Origin: Oceanicaulis sp. HTCC2633 | GTDB lineage: Bacteria > Pseudomonadota > Alphaproteobacteria > Caulobacterales > Maricaulaceae | Length of the DNA: 64,000 nt | Direction: 5' to 3' | Assembly (NCBI RefSeq): GCF_000152745.1 | Contig: NZ_CH672428.1 | Location: forward strand, 306,916-370,915 | Part shown: positions 52,587 through 62,464 of the stretch, piece by piece | Numbering within the stretch: the first letter of the stretch is position 1 | Layout: every line of letters starts with the position of its first letter | Notes under the pieces: generated by a model | What the model saw: the letters and a program-made list of their open reading frames with translations, nothing else | Databases searched by the model: none | Told to the model about the DNA's origin: nothing | Program-made: the position numbers and the translations under genes

Positions 52587-53273
52587 ATGAGTGATCGTAT
52601 CAAAGATTTTGAAGCGCGCATCAACTACCGGTTCAAGGACCGGGAGCTTCTCGAGCGTGCGCTGACCCATGCCTCGCACGGCGATGGCCGCTCTCGGGCG
52701 GCCTCCAACGAGCGTCTTGAGTTTCTCGGAGACCGCGTGCTGGGGCTGATGGCGAGCCAGCGCCTGTATGAGACCTTTCCCAACCTCGAAGAGGGTGGTC
52801 TCGCCCAGCGTCTCAATGCGGTCGTCAACAAGTCCGCCTGCGCACGCGCCGCACGGCGCTGCGATCTGGGCGAAGGGCTTCGGCTGTCCGCTGCCGAGGA
52901 ACGCCTGGGCGGACGCGAGAAGGAATCCATCATCGCCGATGCGTGTGAAGCGGTGATCGGGGCGTTGTATCTTGATGGCGGGCTGGACGCCGCCTGGGCG
53001 TTCTTCACGACCTTCTGGGCGGATGAGATTGACCAGCTGACCCGCCGCCCCAAGGACGCCAAGTCCCAGCTTCAGGAATGGGCGGCGCAAAAAGGCTATG
53101 GCGTGCCGGTCTATGAGACTGTGGCGCGCAAGGGGCCGGACCATCGTCCGGTCTTTGAAATTGAAGTCCGGCTCGACGGCGTCGCGCCGGCGCGCGGCGA
53201 GGGCGGGTCCAAACAGGACGCCCAACGCGCCGCGGCCTCGGAAATGCTCAAACGGGAGGCCGCAGATGGCTGA
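52587..53273 (+). CDS. rnc: ribonuclease III
   Basis: Double-strand-specific endoribonuclease for rRNA and mRNA processing. The 228-residue protein has the catalytic signature NERLEFLGDRVLGL and the second acidic cluster in DACEAVIGALYLDGG, then a dsRNA-binding domain (about 155-225) with SKQDAQRAAASEML. It starts 18 bases after acpS and overlaps the era start by eight bases. Confidence 0.96.
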   Translation: MSDRIKDFEARINYRFKDRELLERALTHASHGDGRSRAASNERLEFLGDRVLGLMASQRLYETFPNLEEGGLAQRLNAVVNKSACARAARRCDLGEGLRLSAAEERLGGREKESIIADACEAVIGALYLDGGLDAAWAFFTTFWADEIDQLTRRPKDAKSQLQEWAAQKGYGVPVYETVARKGPDHRPVFEIEVRLDGVAPARGEGGSKQDAQRAAASEMLKREAADG

Positions 53274-54189
53274 TCAGAATGCGACGCGCGCCGGCTTTGT
53301 CGCCATCATTGGCGCGCCGAACGCCGGAAAATCCACCCTTGTGAACGCGCTGGTGGGCCGCAAGGTCTCCATCGTCACCCCCAAGGTCCAGACCACGCGC
53401 TTCCAGGTGCGCGGCGTCATGATGCACGGCTCCGCCCAGCTGGTGCTTGTGGACACGCCCGGCGTGTTCGCGCCGCGTCGGCGTCTGGATCGCGCCATGG
53501 TGGCCAGCGCCTGGGAGGGCGCGGATGATGCGGACGCGATTGTCCATGTAGTCGACGCGGCCGCCCAGCTGAGCCAGGCGCGCCGCACCGTCGAGGATGT
53601 GGAGCGTGTGATCGACGGCCTCAAAGCGCATGAGCTGAAGGCCGTTCTGGTGCTCAACAAGATCGACCTGATCAAACGCGAAGAGCTTCTGGATCTATCT
53701 CAAAAGCTCTACGAAACAGGTGTTTACAGCGATGTCTTCATGATCAGCGCCAGCAATGGCGATCGGATCAAGGACCTGGCGGACTTCCTCGTCACCCTGA
53801 TGCCGGAAAGCCCGTACCTCTATCCCGAGGACCAGATTGCAGACTTGTCCGAGCGCATGCTGGCCGCTGAAGTCACACGCGAAAAGCTCTATCTGCGCGT
53901 TCATGACGAGCTGCCCTACGGGCTGACAGTGGAGACCGACAGCTGGAAGGACAACAAGGACGGCTCGGTCCGGATCGAGCAGACCGTTTATGTCGAGCGC
54001 GAAGGCCACAAGCCGATCATTCTGGGCAAGGGCGGACAGACCATCAAATGGGTCTCCACCGCCGCGCGCACCGATCTTGAAGAGCAGCTTGATCGCAAGG
54101 TGCACCTCTTCCTGTTCGTTAAGGTGCGCCCGAACTGGGGCGATGAGCGCGCCCGCTTCAACGCGCTCGGGCTCGATTTCGACGCCTGA
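53266..54189 (+). CDS. era: GTPase Era
   Basis: Ribosome-assembly GTPase that binds 16S rRNA. The 307-residue protein has the G1 loop GAPNAGKST, the T in TTRFQVRG, G3 DTPG, G4 NKID and G5 SAS, then a C-terminal KH domain with GKGGQTIKWVSTAAR. ATG 53266 (MADQNATRAG) is preceded by GGGAGG within the end of rnc. The one-base TGATG overlap joins it to recO. Confidence 0.96.
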   Translation: MADQNATRAGFVAIIGAPNAGKSTLVNALVGRKVSIVTPKVQTTRFQVRGVMMHGSAQLVLVDTPGVFAPRRRLDRAMVASAWEGADDADAIVHVVDAAAQLSQARRTVEDVERVIDGLKAHELKAVLVLNKIDLIKREELLDLSQKLYETGVYSDVFMISASNGDRIKDLADFLVTLMPESPYLYPEDQIADLSERMLAAEVTREKLYLRVHDELPYGLTVETDSWKDNKDGSVRIEQTVYVEREGHKPIILGKGGQTIKWVSTAARTDLEEQLDRKVHLFLFVKVRPNWGDERARFNALGLDFDA

Positions 54190-54917
54190 TGGAATGGACC
54201 GCCTCAGGCCGGATCGTCGCCGTGCGCCCCCATGGGGAGACGAGCGCGGTGATCGAGGTGCTGACGGCGGAGCATGGCCGTCATGCCGGTCTGGTGCGCG
54301 GCGGTCGGTCCAAGGCCATGCGGCCCATATTGCAACCGGGCAATCGCATCCGCGCGGTCTGGCGCGCCCGACTGGAAAGCCATCTGGGCGGGTTTGCGGT
54401 CGAGGCTGAAGACCTGTCCGCCGGCGTCCTCATGGAAGACCCCCTGGCGCTTTCAGGGCTGAACGCCGCCTGCGCCATGGCCTCGATCTGCCTGCCCGAA
54501 CGTGAAGAGCACCCGGCCGTCGCCGACGCGTTTGAAGTGCTGATCAGCGCGCTGGAAGACCCTGATCTCTGGCCTGCGCTCTATGTGCGATGGGAGGCCG
54601 GGCTTCTGGCGGATCTGGGATATGGCCTCGATCTGCGGCGTTGCGCGGCGACAGGCGTTGAGACCGGGCTGGTCTATGTCAGCCCCAAATCCGGGCGGGC
54701 GGTCAGCGCCGAGGCGGGCGAGCCCTACAGGGACCGCATGCTGGCGCTGCCGGGCTTCATGAAGGGCGGCGGGCAGGTGTCCGAGGGCGATGTGGGGGCA
54801 GGGCTGAAACTGACCGCCCATTTCATCGAACGCCGCGTGCTCTGGCCCGCTGATCGCATGCTGCCGGACGCCCGCACGCGGATGATCGAACGGCTAGAGG
54901 CTGTCGGGCGGCTTTGA
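54189..54917 (+). CDS. recO: DNA repair protein RecO
   Basis: Recombination mediator that with RecR loads RecA on SSB-coated gaps. The 242-residue protein has an N-terminal OB fold (SGRIVAVRPHGETSAVIEVLTAEHGRH, divided between strands) and a helical C-terminal domain. The usual zinc-finger region of some RecO proteins is reduced here to one Cys (RRCAATGVETGLVYVSPKSGRAV). It is translationally linked to era and ends the chain that starts at rpoZ. Confidence 0.92.
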   Translation: MEWTASGRIVAVRPHGETSAVIEVLTAEHGRHAGLVRGGRSKAMRPILQPGNRIRAVWRARLESHLGGFAVEAEDLSAGVLMEDPLALSGLNAACAMASICLPEREEHPAVADAFEVLISALEDPDLWPALYVRWEAGLLADLGYGLDLRRCAATGVETGLVYVSPKSGRAVSAEAGEPYRDRMLALPGFMKGGGQVSEGDVGAGLKLTAHFIERRVLWPADRMLPDARTRMIERLEAVGRL

Positions 54918-54957
54918 GTCCGAAGCAACAACTGTTGAAAAGCCTGCGCCCTGACCT

Positions 54958-54970
54958 GCCCTGACAGGGC
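54958..54970. other. inverted repeat before parC
   Basis: GCCCTG-A-CAGGGC is a perfect 13-base dyad in the 109-base gap between recO and parC. A second dyad, GTGAT-CGA-ATCAC, lies at 54991-55003 and contains GAATC, a GANTC-type methylation sequence. Neither has a T-run; both could be regulatory. Confidence 0.4.
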
Positions 54971-55026
54971 GATCCGCTCCATACTGGGGTGTGATCGAAT
55001 CACTTGGATGACCTGAGGGGATCTGG

Positions 55027-57267
55027 ATGGGCGAGCAATTTCCCGGCGATGGCGGCCGTATCTTCGATGAGAGCTTCAATGACGCGCTCTCCTCGCGCTA
55101 TCTCGCCTATGCGCTCTCCACCATCACCCAGCGGGCCTTGCCCGATGCGCGCGACGGTCTGAAGCCGGTTCACCGCCGTCTTCTCTACGCCATGCGGCTT
55201 CTCAAGCTGTCGCCCGACACCGCCTTCAAGAAATGCGCCCGCGTGGTCGGCGACGTTATCGGCCGGTTCCATCCCCATGGCGATCAGGCGGTGTATGAGG
55301 CGCTGGTGCGTCTGGCGCAGGATTTCGCCTCGCGCTATCCGCTGGTCGAAGGTCAGGGCAATTTCGGCAATGTGGACGGCGATGGCGCCGCGGCCATGCG
55401 ATACACCGAAGCGCGTCTGACCGAAGCCGCGATCCTCATCCTGCAGGATTATGACGAAGGCACGGTCGATTTTCGCGAGACCTATGACGGCGAGGACAAG
55501 GAGCCGCTGGTCCTGCCTGCGGCCTTCCCGAACTTGCTCGCGAATGGTTCCGCCGGCATCGCGGTGGGCATGGCGACCAATATCCCGCCTCACAACGCCG
55601 CCGAGCTATGTGACGCCGCCCGTCATCTGATCAAGACGCCGGGCGCCGCCACCGAGACCCTTCTGAACTATGTGCAGGGCCCGGATTTCCCCACGGGCGG
55701 TGTGTGCGTGGAGACGCGCGAGAACATCCTCGAGGCCTATGAGACAGGCCGGGGCGGCTTCCGCCTGCGCGCCCGCTGGGAGGTCGAGGAGCTGGGCCGC
55801 GGCCAGTGGCAGATCGTCGTCACCGAGATTCCGTATCTCGTGCAGAAGGCCAAGCTAATCGAGCGCATCGCCGCGCTTCTGGACCAGAAGAAACTGCCGC
55901 TGCTCGCCGATGTCATGGATGAGAGCGCCGAGGATGTGCGCCTGATCCTGGAGCCCAAATCGCGCACGATTGATCCCGCGCTCCTGATGGAGTCCGTGTT
56001 CAAGCTCACTGATCTCGAGGTCCGCTTCGCGCTGAACCTGAACGTGCTGGACCCCACAGGCGCGCCGCGCGTGGTGGGTCTGAAGGAGGCGCTGCAGATC
56101 TGGCTCGACCACCGCCGGGTTGTGGTGGTGCGCCGCGCGACGACGCGCCTTGAGCATGTGGAAGACCGGTTGGAAGTCCTGTCGGGCTTCATGGTCGCCT
56201 ATCTCAATCTCGATGAGGTCATCCGGATTATCCGGTTCGAGGATCATCCCAAGGATGAACTGATCAAGACCTTCTCCCTGACCGACCGTCAGGCCGAGGC
56301 CATCCTCAACATGCGTCTGCGCAGCTTGCGCAAGCTCGAGGAAATGGAAATCCGTGACGAGCAGTCCCGTCTGGAAGGCGAGCGCGACGAGCTCAATGCG
56401 CTGATTGCCGATGAAAGCCTGCAGTGGAAGAAGGTCGACAGCGAAGTCGCGGACGTGAAGAAGCGCTTCGGCCCGAACACCGAGCTGGGCAAGCGCCGCA
56501 CGACCTTTGCAGACGCCCCGGCGGCCGACCTCGCCGACATGGTCGAGGAAGCGCTGATCCCGCGCGAGCCGATCACCATTGTGCTGTCGCGCATGGGCTG
56601 GGTGCGCGCGCTCAAGGGCCATACCGATGACGTCACGGGCATCAAGCACAAGGATGGCGACGAAACCGCCTTCTCGCTAAAGGCCGAGACGACCGACAAG
56701 ATCCTGATGCTCACCACCGATGGCCGGGTCTATACGCTGGACGCCTCCAAGCTTCCCGGCGGGCGCGGCTTTGGCGAGCCGGTGCGTCTGTTGATCGATA
56801 TGGATGAGAGCGCCGAGCCGGTCGCGCTGTTCAAATACTCGCCTGATCGCAAGCTGCTGCTGGCCTCCACCTCCGGGCATGGTTTTGTGGTGGCGGAGAA
56901 GGAACTGCCCGCCATCAAGCGCGCGGGCCGGCAGGTGCTCAACGTTATCGACGGGCACAAGGCCATGATGGCCCTGCCCATGACGGGCGACCGCATTGCG
57001 GTGCTGGGCGAGAACAAGAAGTTGCTGGTCTTCGCCGCTGACGAAATCCCTGAAATGGTGCGCGGCAAGGGCGTGCGCCTTCTGGGCGGAAAGGCGGGCG
57101 AGGTCGCCGACATCACCGTGTTCAATGCCGAAGAGGGCCTTGTGCGGGTCGATCCGGCGGGCCGTCGCCATCTTGTGGAAGACTGGCGCTATTACGAAGG
57201 CAAGCGCGCCCAGGCCGGCAAGCTGGCCCCGCGCGGCTTCTCATCAAAGAGCTTTGGCGGACGTTAG
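55027..57267 (+). CDS. parC: DNA topoisomerase IV subunit A
   Basis: Cleavage subunit of topoisomerase IV, which decatenates daughter chromosomes with ParE. The 746-residue protein has the winged-helix region [16 protein letters not shown] and the catalytic Tyr126 in [15 protein letters not shown], a coiled-coil section and a six-repeat beta-pinwheel C-terminal domain (about 500-746) follow. At this length it is ParC rather than GyrA, which is over 850 residues. AGGGGATCTGG precedes the ATG. parE is not in the window. Confidence 0.93.
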   Translation: MGEQFPGDGGRIFDESFNDALSSRYLAYALSTITQRALPDARDGLKPVHRRLLYAMRLLKLSPDTAFKKCARVVGDVIGRFHPHGDQAVYEALVRLAQDFASRYPLVEGQGNFGNVDGDGAAAMRYTEARLTEAAILILQDYDEGTVDFRETYDGEDKEPLVLPAAFPNLLANGSAGIAVGMATNIPPHNAAELCDAARHLIKTPGAATETLLNYVQGPDFPTGGVCVETRENILEAYETGRGGFRLRARWEVEELGRGQWQIVVTEIPYLVQKAKLIERIAALLDQKKLPLLADVMDESAEDVRLILEPKSRTIDPALLMESVFKLTDLEVRFALNLNVLDPTGAPRVVGLKEALQIWLDHRRVVVVRRATTRLEHVEDRLEVLSGFMVAYLNLDEVIRIIRFEDHPKDELIKTFSLTDRQAEAILNMRLRSLRKLEEMEIRDEQSRLEGERDELNALIADESLQWKKVDSEVADVKKRFGPNTELGKRRTTFADAPAADLADMVEEALIPREPITIVLSRMGWVRALKGHTDDVTGIKHKDGDETAFSLKAETTDKILMLTTDGRVYTLDASKLPGGRGFGEPVRLLIDMDESAEPVALFKYSPDRKLLLASTSGHGFVVAEKELPAIKRAGRQVLNVIDGHKAMMALPMTGDRIAVLGENKKLLVFAADEIPEMVRGKGVRLLGGKAGEVADITVFNAEEGLVRVDPAGRRHLVEDWRYYEGKRAQAGKLAPRGFSSKSFGGR

Positions 57268-57355
57268 GGCTTTTACCGAACCATAACTTGGCCTTCTCCC
57301 CCAATCGGAGTAAGGCTTTGATGGGTTTCCCCTCAGCGCCATCAAGGAGCGTTAC

Positions 57356-57916
57356 ATGGAATTGCTGATTGTTTTCGGTGTGATCGTCCTGATCGGCCTG
57401 TTCGTGATGATGATCTACAACCGGCTGGTGGCGCTGCGTCAGACGACGCGCCAGGCCTGGGGCGATATCGATGTGCAGCTCAAGCAGCGGCACGATCTGG
57501 TTCCGAACCTTGTCGAGACCGTCAAGGGCTATGCCGGTCACGAGAAAGAGACGCTGGAAAGCGTCGTGAAGGCCCGCCAGCAGGCGGTGGACGCCAGTTC
57601 GGTCAAGGACCTGGCCCAGGCCGAGAACGTGCTGTCCGGTGCGCTGCGTCAGCTCTTCGCGCTGTCTGAAAGCTATCCGGATCTGAAGGCGAACCAGAAC
57701 TTCCTGTCGCTGCAGAACGAGCTCGCCGATCTTGAGAACAAGATCGCCGCCTCGCGCCGCTTCTTCAACAATGCGGTCAGCGAATACAACACGGCGCGCG
57801 AGCAGTTCCCGGCGGTGATCCTGGCGAACTCCTTCGGCTTCAATGAGGCGGACTTCTTTGAAGTCGCCGCCAATGAACGCGCGGCGGTCAACGCTGCGCC
57901 GTCGGTGAAGTTCTAG
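57356..57916 (+). CDS. lemA: LemA family membrane protein
   Basis: A 186-residue membrane-anchored coiled-coil protein of unknown molecular role. Residues 1-20 form a transmembrane helix (LLIVFGVIVLIGLFVMMIYN). The rest is helical, with the family signature YNRLVALRQTTRQAWGDIDVQLKQRHDLVPNLVETVKGYA split over two helices, and FNEADFFE near the end. AAGGAGCG precedes the ATG. It is followed 27 bases later by an M48 protease, the usual LemA-HtpX pairing. Confidence 0.93.
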   Translation: MELLIVFGVIVLIGLFVMMIYNRLVALRQTTRQAWGDIDVQLKQRHDLVPNLVETVKGYAGHEKETLESVVKARQQAVDASSVKDLAQAENVLSGALRQLFALSESYPDLKANQNFLSLQNELADLENKIAASRRFFNNAVSEYNTAREQFPAVILANSFGFNEADFFEVAANERAAVNAAPSVKF

Positions 57917-57943
57917 GGCGATGCGCAGGTCTGAGGGAGGCGC

Positions 57944-58957
57944 ATGATGATCGCCGCCACGGGCCTGCGCACCCATATCTGGAACAACAACCTCAAATCC
58001 ATCCTGCTGCTGGCCGGGTTTCCGGTTCTGGTCCTGGCGCTCGTCTTCGCGGCGGCGCTGATCCTGGTCGAGCCGGGCGCGCCCACGGTCAAGGGCGGCG
58101 CGGGCGAGGACGTGATGCTGGCGGCGCTCGACTGGACGCTCAGCGCCTTTCCCTTTGTGGTGATCGGGGTGGCGATCTGGTTCGCCATCGCCTGGTTCAG
58201 CCATCAGGCGATCATCGACGCCTCGACCGGGGCGAGGAAAGTCAGTCGCACCGACGCGCCCGAGCTTTACAACCTTCTTGAGAACCTCACGATTTCGCGC
58301 GGCATGCCGATGCCGTCGCTGCGGATTATCGAGACCGATGCGCTGAACGCCTATGCGTCCGGCCTGAGCGAGAAGAAAGCCGTGATCACCGTCACGCGCG
58401 GCCTGATGGAGCGGCTGGATCGCGATGAGCTCGAAGCGGTGCTGGCCCATGAGTTGAGCCATGTGATCAACCGTGATGTGCGCCTGCTGGTCATAGCGGT
58501 GATCTTTGTCGGCATCATCTCCTTCACCGTGGAGATCGCCGCTCGCAGCGTGTTCTATGGCTCGCTCTCGCGGGCTGGCGGCGGTCGACGCGGCCGGTCC
58601 GGCAATGCGGGCGTCATTCTGCTGGTGGCGGGCCTGATCGTGGCGTTGGCGTATGGCCTCGCCATCGTCATCCGTTTCGCGCTTTCCCGTTCTCGCGAAT
58701 ACATGGCGGACGCAGGCGCGGTGGAGCTGACGAAAAACCCGGACGCCATGATTTCGGCCTTGGAGAAAATCTCCGGCCATAGCGAGATCAAGGACGCGCC
58801 CAAGGAGGTGCGTCAGATGTTCATCGACAATGAGACCCAGGCGAGTTTCGCCGGTCTTTTCGCCACGCACCCGCCCATCGAGAAGCGCATCGAGGCGCTG
58901 GTCGACTATGCGGGCGGTCATCGCCGGGTGCGCGAGACCTCGATCCCTGAAATCTGA
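57944..58957 (+). CDS. M48 family membrane metallopeptidase (HtpX-like)
   Basis: Integral-membrane zinc protease that acts in membrane-protein quality control in relatives. Zinc site HELSH near residue 169, further ligand Glu in SREYMADAGAVELT. Predicted transmembrane helices near residues 24-44, 70-90, 180-200 and 225-245. The 337-residue length is longer than E. coli HtpX (293). GGAGGC precedes the ATG. It ends one base before the stop of the convergent AI-2E-type gene. Confidence 0.9.
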   Translation: MMIAATGLRTHIWNNNLKSILLLAGFPVLVLALVFAAALILVEPGAPTVKGGAGEDVMLAALDWTLSAFPFVVIGVAIWFAIAWFSHQAIIDASTGARKVSRTDAPELYNLLENLTISRGMPMPSLRIIETDALNAYASGLSEKKAVITVTRGLMERLDRDELEAVLAHELSHVINRDVRLLVIAVIFVGIISFTVEIAARSVFYGSLSRAGGGRRGRSGNAGVILLVAGLIVALAYGLAIVIRFALSRSREYMADAGAVELTKNPDAMISALEKISGHSEIKDAPKEVRQMFIDNETQASFAGLFATHPPIEKRIEALVDYAGGHRRVRETSIPEI

Positions 58958-58958
58958 C

Positions 58959-60101
58959 CTAGTCCTTCAGCTCTTCGGGATGGTCCTCGCTGAGCAAGGG
59001 CGCATAGGACAGGGCGTAGAGATACCAGATCGAGGAGAAGAGGGCGGCGATCATCGGTCCGACAATGATCCCCACCGCGCCAAACAGCGTCAGCCCGCCC
59101 AGCGTGGAGATCAGGATCATCAGGTCAGGCAGCTTGGCGTCCTGACCCACGAGGCGCGGGCGCAGCAGATTGTCGATCAGACCCACCACCAGCGCGCCCC
59201 AGGCGATCAGAAGGCCGCCGGCGACATAATGACCGCTGGCGATCAGCCAGATGCCCGCCGGTCCCCAGACCAGAGGCGGTCCTATGCCCGGAATGACCGA
59301 CAGCACGGTCGTCACGGTCGCCCAGAACAGCGCGCCGGGCACGCCGGCGAGCGCGAGCGCAATGCCTGTCAGCACGCCCTGGATGATGGCGATGACGAAG
59401 GTGCCCTTCACCGTGGCGCGAATGGTCGACATGGCGCGCTCGACCAGCAGATCGCGATCCTCGCGCGGCATGGGCATCAGCTTGAGGCCGTGCTCGGCCA
59501 GCGACGGCCCACGTGTAAGAAAGAAGAACAGCGCGAACAGCATCACCACCAGATCGAGAAACGCTCCGAAGGTTCCCGATGTGGCCTTGCGCAAACCGTC
59601 CACCAGCCAGCCGCCGGCATTGGAGGCGAATTGTGCAGCCTGATTGGTGATGTCCTGTTGGTAAGGGGCGAGACTTTCACGGAAGGGCAGCCAGTCGGGC
59701 AGGGCCTCGATGCCGCCTTCGCGGATGAGCCGGATCTGGTCTTGCAGCCAGGGCGCGACCGTGCCGGTCACCTGCACGGCCTGATCGGCCACGAGCGCGA
59801 GGATGGCGGTCAGCGGGATCAGGACGACGAAGACGGCCAGAACCAACACAAGGCCCGCGGCTGCAGATGAAGAGCCGAAGGTGATGGGTTTGAGGAAACG
59901 ATGCACGGGGTTGAGGAACATCGCAAAGACCGCCGCCATGAAAAGCGGGCTGAGAAAGCCGCGGATCATCCAGATGAAGATGACCGAGACGCCCAGCGCC
60001 AGCAGCACGATGAAGACCCGCTGCAGCGCCTGCCGGTCCGACATCAGGGCGGACAGATTGCTGTCTCCAGAGGATGAGTCCGTCTCTGTGTCGTCAGTCA
60101 T
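58959..60101 (-). CDS. AI-2E family (PerM/UPF0118) membrane transporter
   Basis: A 380-residue polytopic membrane protein of the AI-2E transporter superfamily, with seven or eight predicted helices. The family pattern is present: a hydrophobic start after a 25-residue acidic N-terminus, FLSPLFMAAVFAMFLNPVHRFL, the long periplasmic or cytosolic central region, VLTGIALALAGVPGALFWA, and IPGIGPPLVWGPAG. The transported compound is unknown; some relatives are Na+/H+ antiporters. The start overlaps dctM by eight bases, so it may be the last gene of the TRAP operon. Confidence 0.88.
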   Translation of the reverse strand: MTDDTETDSSSGDSNLSALMSDRQALQRVFIVLLALGVSVIFIWMIRGFLSPLFMAAVFAMFLNPVHRFLKPITFGSSSAAAGLVLVLAVFVVLIPLTAILALVADQAVQVTGTVAPWLQDQIRLIREGGIEALPDWLPFRESLAPYQQDITNQAAQFASNAGGWLVDGLRKATSGTFGAFLDLVVMLFALFFFLTRGPSLAEHGLKLMPMPREDRDLLVERAMSTIRATVKGTFVIAIIQGVLTGIALALAGVPGALFWATVTTVLSVIPGIGPPLVWGPAGIWLIASGHYVAGGLLIAWGALVVGLIDNLLRPRLVGQDAKLPDLMILISTLGGLTLFGAVGIIVGPMIAALFSSIWYLYALSYAPLLSEDHPEELKD

Positions 60102-61668
60102 AAAGCAGTCCAGGCAGCGCTGTCGCGAGCCAGGGCAGAGCCGCCACGGTCGCGATCATCAGAAGCTGGATTATGACGAAAGGCGCCGCGCCCCGATAGA
60201 TCGCGGCTGAAGTCACTTCCGGCGGCGCGACGCCGCGCAGATAGAACAGCGCAAAGCCGAAGGGCGGGGTCAGGAAGCTGGTCTGAAGATTGAGCGCCAT
60301 CATCACGCCGAGCCAGACCGGATCCACGCCCATCATGAACAGGACGGGCGCAACGATCGGCACCACGACGAATGTGATCTCGATGAAGTCGAGGAAGAAG
60401 CCCAGCAGGAACATCACCACCATGACCACGATGAGCGCGCCGGTCGCGCCGCCGGGCGCGGCCTCGAGCGCCGCGCGGACGGTGTGATCCCCGCCGAGCT
60501 CTCGGAAGACGAGCGCGAACAAGCTCGCCCCGATCAGGATGACGAAGACCATGGCCGAGATTTGCGCAGTGGACCGCATTACCGCGTCGAGCACGCCGGT
60601 TCGGAACAACCGGATGCAGGCGAAGAGCACGCCGAGAATGGCGAGCGCGGAGAGGGCGTAGGCCACGCCGGTCTGAAGCGCCGTCGCGCCTGCCCGCAGA
60701 TCAAAAAGCAAAGGTGAGAGCAACAGGGCGAAGAGGGCGATGGTGCTGAGAAGGATCAGGCGCTGGCCAAAGACGGGATTGCGCGTCGCGCCGCTATTGC
60801 GATAGCCCGCGAGAAGTATCGCGCCCAGAGCGCCCACGCCTGCCGCCTCGGTCGGGGTGGCGAGACCGCCCAAGATCGAGCCCAGCACCGCGATGATCAG
60901 GATGAGCGGCGGGACGAGCGCCTGCAGCAGCTTGCCCCAGTCCGCGTGCATCTCCTCTTTCGGAATGGCGGGCGAGGCGGACGGGCGAAGGATCGCGACG
61001 CTGACCTGATAGAGCACATAGACCACCACCAGCAGCAAACCCGGGATCAGAGCCCCTGCGAAGAGATCGCCCACAGAAACGATGTCGGGCGAGAAGATGC
61101 CCTGGGCGCGCTGCGCCTCGGCATAGGCGGATGAGAGTTGATCGCCCAGCAGCACCAGCACGATGGAGGGCGGAATGATCTGGCCGAGCGTGCCGGCCGC
61201 GGCGATCGAGCCCGCCGCCAGTGAGGGCGAATAGCCGCGCTTGAGCATGGTGGGCAGGGACAGAAGGCCCATGGTCACCACCGTGGCGCCGACAATGCCG
61301 GTGGAGGCGGCGAGCAGTGCGCCCACAATCACGACAGAGATCCCCAGTCCGCCGCGTAGCGAGCCGAAGAGCGAGCCCATGGCGTCGAGCAATTGTTCGG
61401 CGATGCGAGATTTTTCCAGCATCACCCCCATGAACACAAAGAGCGGCACGGCCACGAGAATGGCTTTGTCCATCTCCATGATGTTGCCGTAGATGCGCTG
61501 CGGGAAGGCGCGCAGATGGAAGGGGTCAAAGAGCCCCAGCGCCAGTCCGATGAGGGCGAAGGCAAGCCCGACGCCCGCCAGCGTGAACGCCACGGGAAAG
61601 CCGCGCAGCAAGGCCACAAACGCTGCAACGAACATGGCGAAGGGCAGAAGAGAGATAATCAAGTCCAT
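60094..61668 (-). CDS. dctM: TRAP transporter large permease subunit (DctM)
   Basis: Large membrane subunit of a tripartite, sodium-driven secondary transporter. The 524-residue protein has about 12-14 helices, the family stretch GATVVTMGLLSLPTML, GTLGQIIPPSIVLVLLG, and the second half ending in DPVWLGVMMALNLQTSFLTPPFGFALFYL, cut here by loops. It lies in dctP-dctQ-dctM order, ten bases after dctQ. Confidence 0.93.
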   Translation of the reverse strand: MDLIISLLPFAMFVAAFVALLRGFPVAFTLAGVGLAFALIGLALGLFDPFHLRAFPQRIYGNIMEMDKAILVAVPLFVFMGVMLEKSRIAEQLLDAMGSLFGSLRGGLGISVVIVGALLAASTGIVGATVVTMGLLSLPTMLKRGYSPSLAAGSIAAAGTLGQIIPPSIVLVLLGDQLSSAYAEAQRAQGIFSPDIVSVGDLFAGALIPGLLLVVVYVLYQVSVAILRPSASPAIPKEEMHADWGKLLQALVPPLILIIAVLGSILGGLATPTEAAGVGALGAILLAGYRNSGATRNPVFGQRLILLSTIALFALLLSPLLFDLRAGATALQTGVAYALSALAILGVLFACIRLFRTGVLDAVMRSTAQISAMVFVILIGASLFALVFRELGGDHTVRAALEAAPGGATGALIVVMVVMFLLGFFLDFIEITFVVVPIVAPVLFMMGVDPVWLGVMMALNLQTSFLTPPFGFALFYLRGVAPPEVTSAAIYRGAAPFVIIQLLMIATVAALPWLATALPGLLYD

Positions 61669-61678
61669 GGATTAGCCT

Positions 61679-62461
61679 CTAAAGCTCATGTTCTGCATCA
61701 TCGTGGCCGGCAGGCGGCGGAGTCTCGCCGGACAGGGTCAAAGCGGCGCGAGAGGCCATGGCGAAACCCTGCGCGATCATCATCACGGCGAAGACCGGAA
61801 TGGCGGTTTTCAGAAGGAAGACCAGCGGCAGGCCGTCGCTTTCGCGCGAGCGCTCGAGAATGCGCCAGGCGCCGCCCACATAGCTTTCGGACGTCATCAG
61901 GATCAGCCAGCACATCGGAATGAGCGCCAGATAGACGCCCAGAAGGTCCGTCCAGGCTTTGCCGCGCTCGGACAGCCTTGTGTAGAGAATGTCCACGCGG
62001 ACATGGCCGCCATGGTAGAGCGTCGCCGCGCTCGACAGCAGGAACAGGATCGCGTGAAGATAGATCACGCTTTCCTGCAGCTTGGTGATCGAGACGCCGA
62101 AGACATAGCGCTGCACGACGATCAGGCCGGTCACGAGAACAAGGCCCAGCGCCGCCCAGCGCACCATGTCCCCGACGGTCAGGGAGATCGCATCAAAGAG
62201 CGCGATCAGACGTCTCAAGAGCTTTGAAACCGGCTGCGGCAGGCCTCTGAAACGCCCGTAGAGCGCGCTCAGAAGGGCGATGAGAAGAAACGGGCTCAGC
62301 CCCAGACCGAGCCAGCCGAGCCCCGTGCCGGCCAGGGCGGCGACACCGCGCAGATGGGCGTCCAGAAGGGCGCCCACGGCTCCGCCGCTGATAGCGTCCA
62401 CACCGAGCAACAGGACCGTGATCCCGATCAGGGCGAGCAACAGGAGGTCGGCGAGCTTCAT
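61679..62461 (-). CDS. dctQ: TRAP transporter small permease subunit (DctQ)
   Basis: Small membrane subunit of the TRAP transporter. The 260-residue protein is longer than the typical 160-200. The DctQ core lies at about 105-220 (LVTGLIVVQRYVFGVS, TLYHGGHVRVDILYTRLSERGKAWTDLLGVY split by a loop), after an extra pair of N-terminal helices. It is three bases downstream of dctP and ten upstream of dctM. Confidence 0.88.
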   Translation of the reverse strand: MKLADLLLLALIGITVLLLGVDAISGGAVGALLDAHLRGVAALAGTGLGWLGLGLSPFLLIALLSALYGRFRGLPQPVSKLLRRLIALFDAISLTVGDMVRWAALGLVLVTGLIVVQRYVFGVSITKLQESVIYLHAILFLLSSAATLYHGGHVRVDILYTRLSERGKAWTDLLGVYLALIPMCWLILMTSESYVGGAWRILERSRESDGLPLVFLLKTAIPVFAVMMIAQGFAMASRAALTLSGETPPPAGHDDAEHEL

Positions 62462-62464
62462 GGT

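Noticed and set aside
57122-58921. 599-codon antisense frame opposite lemA and the M48 protease
   Set aside because: Same reasoning: the forward genes are conserved and the reverse product has no known domain.
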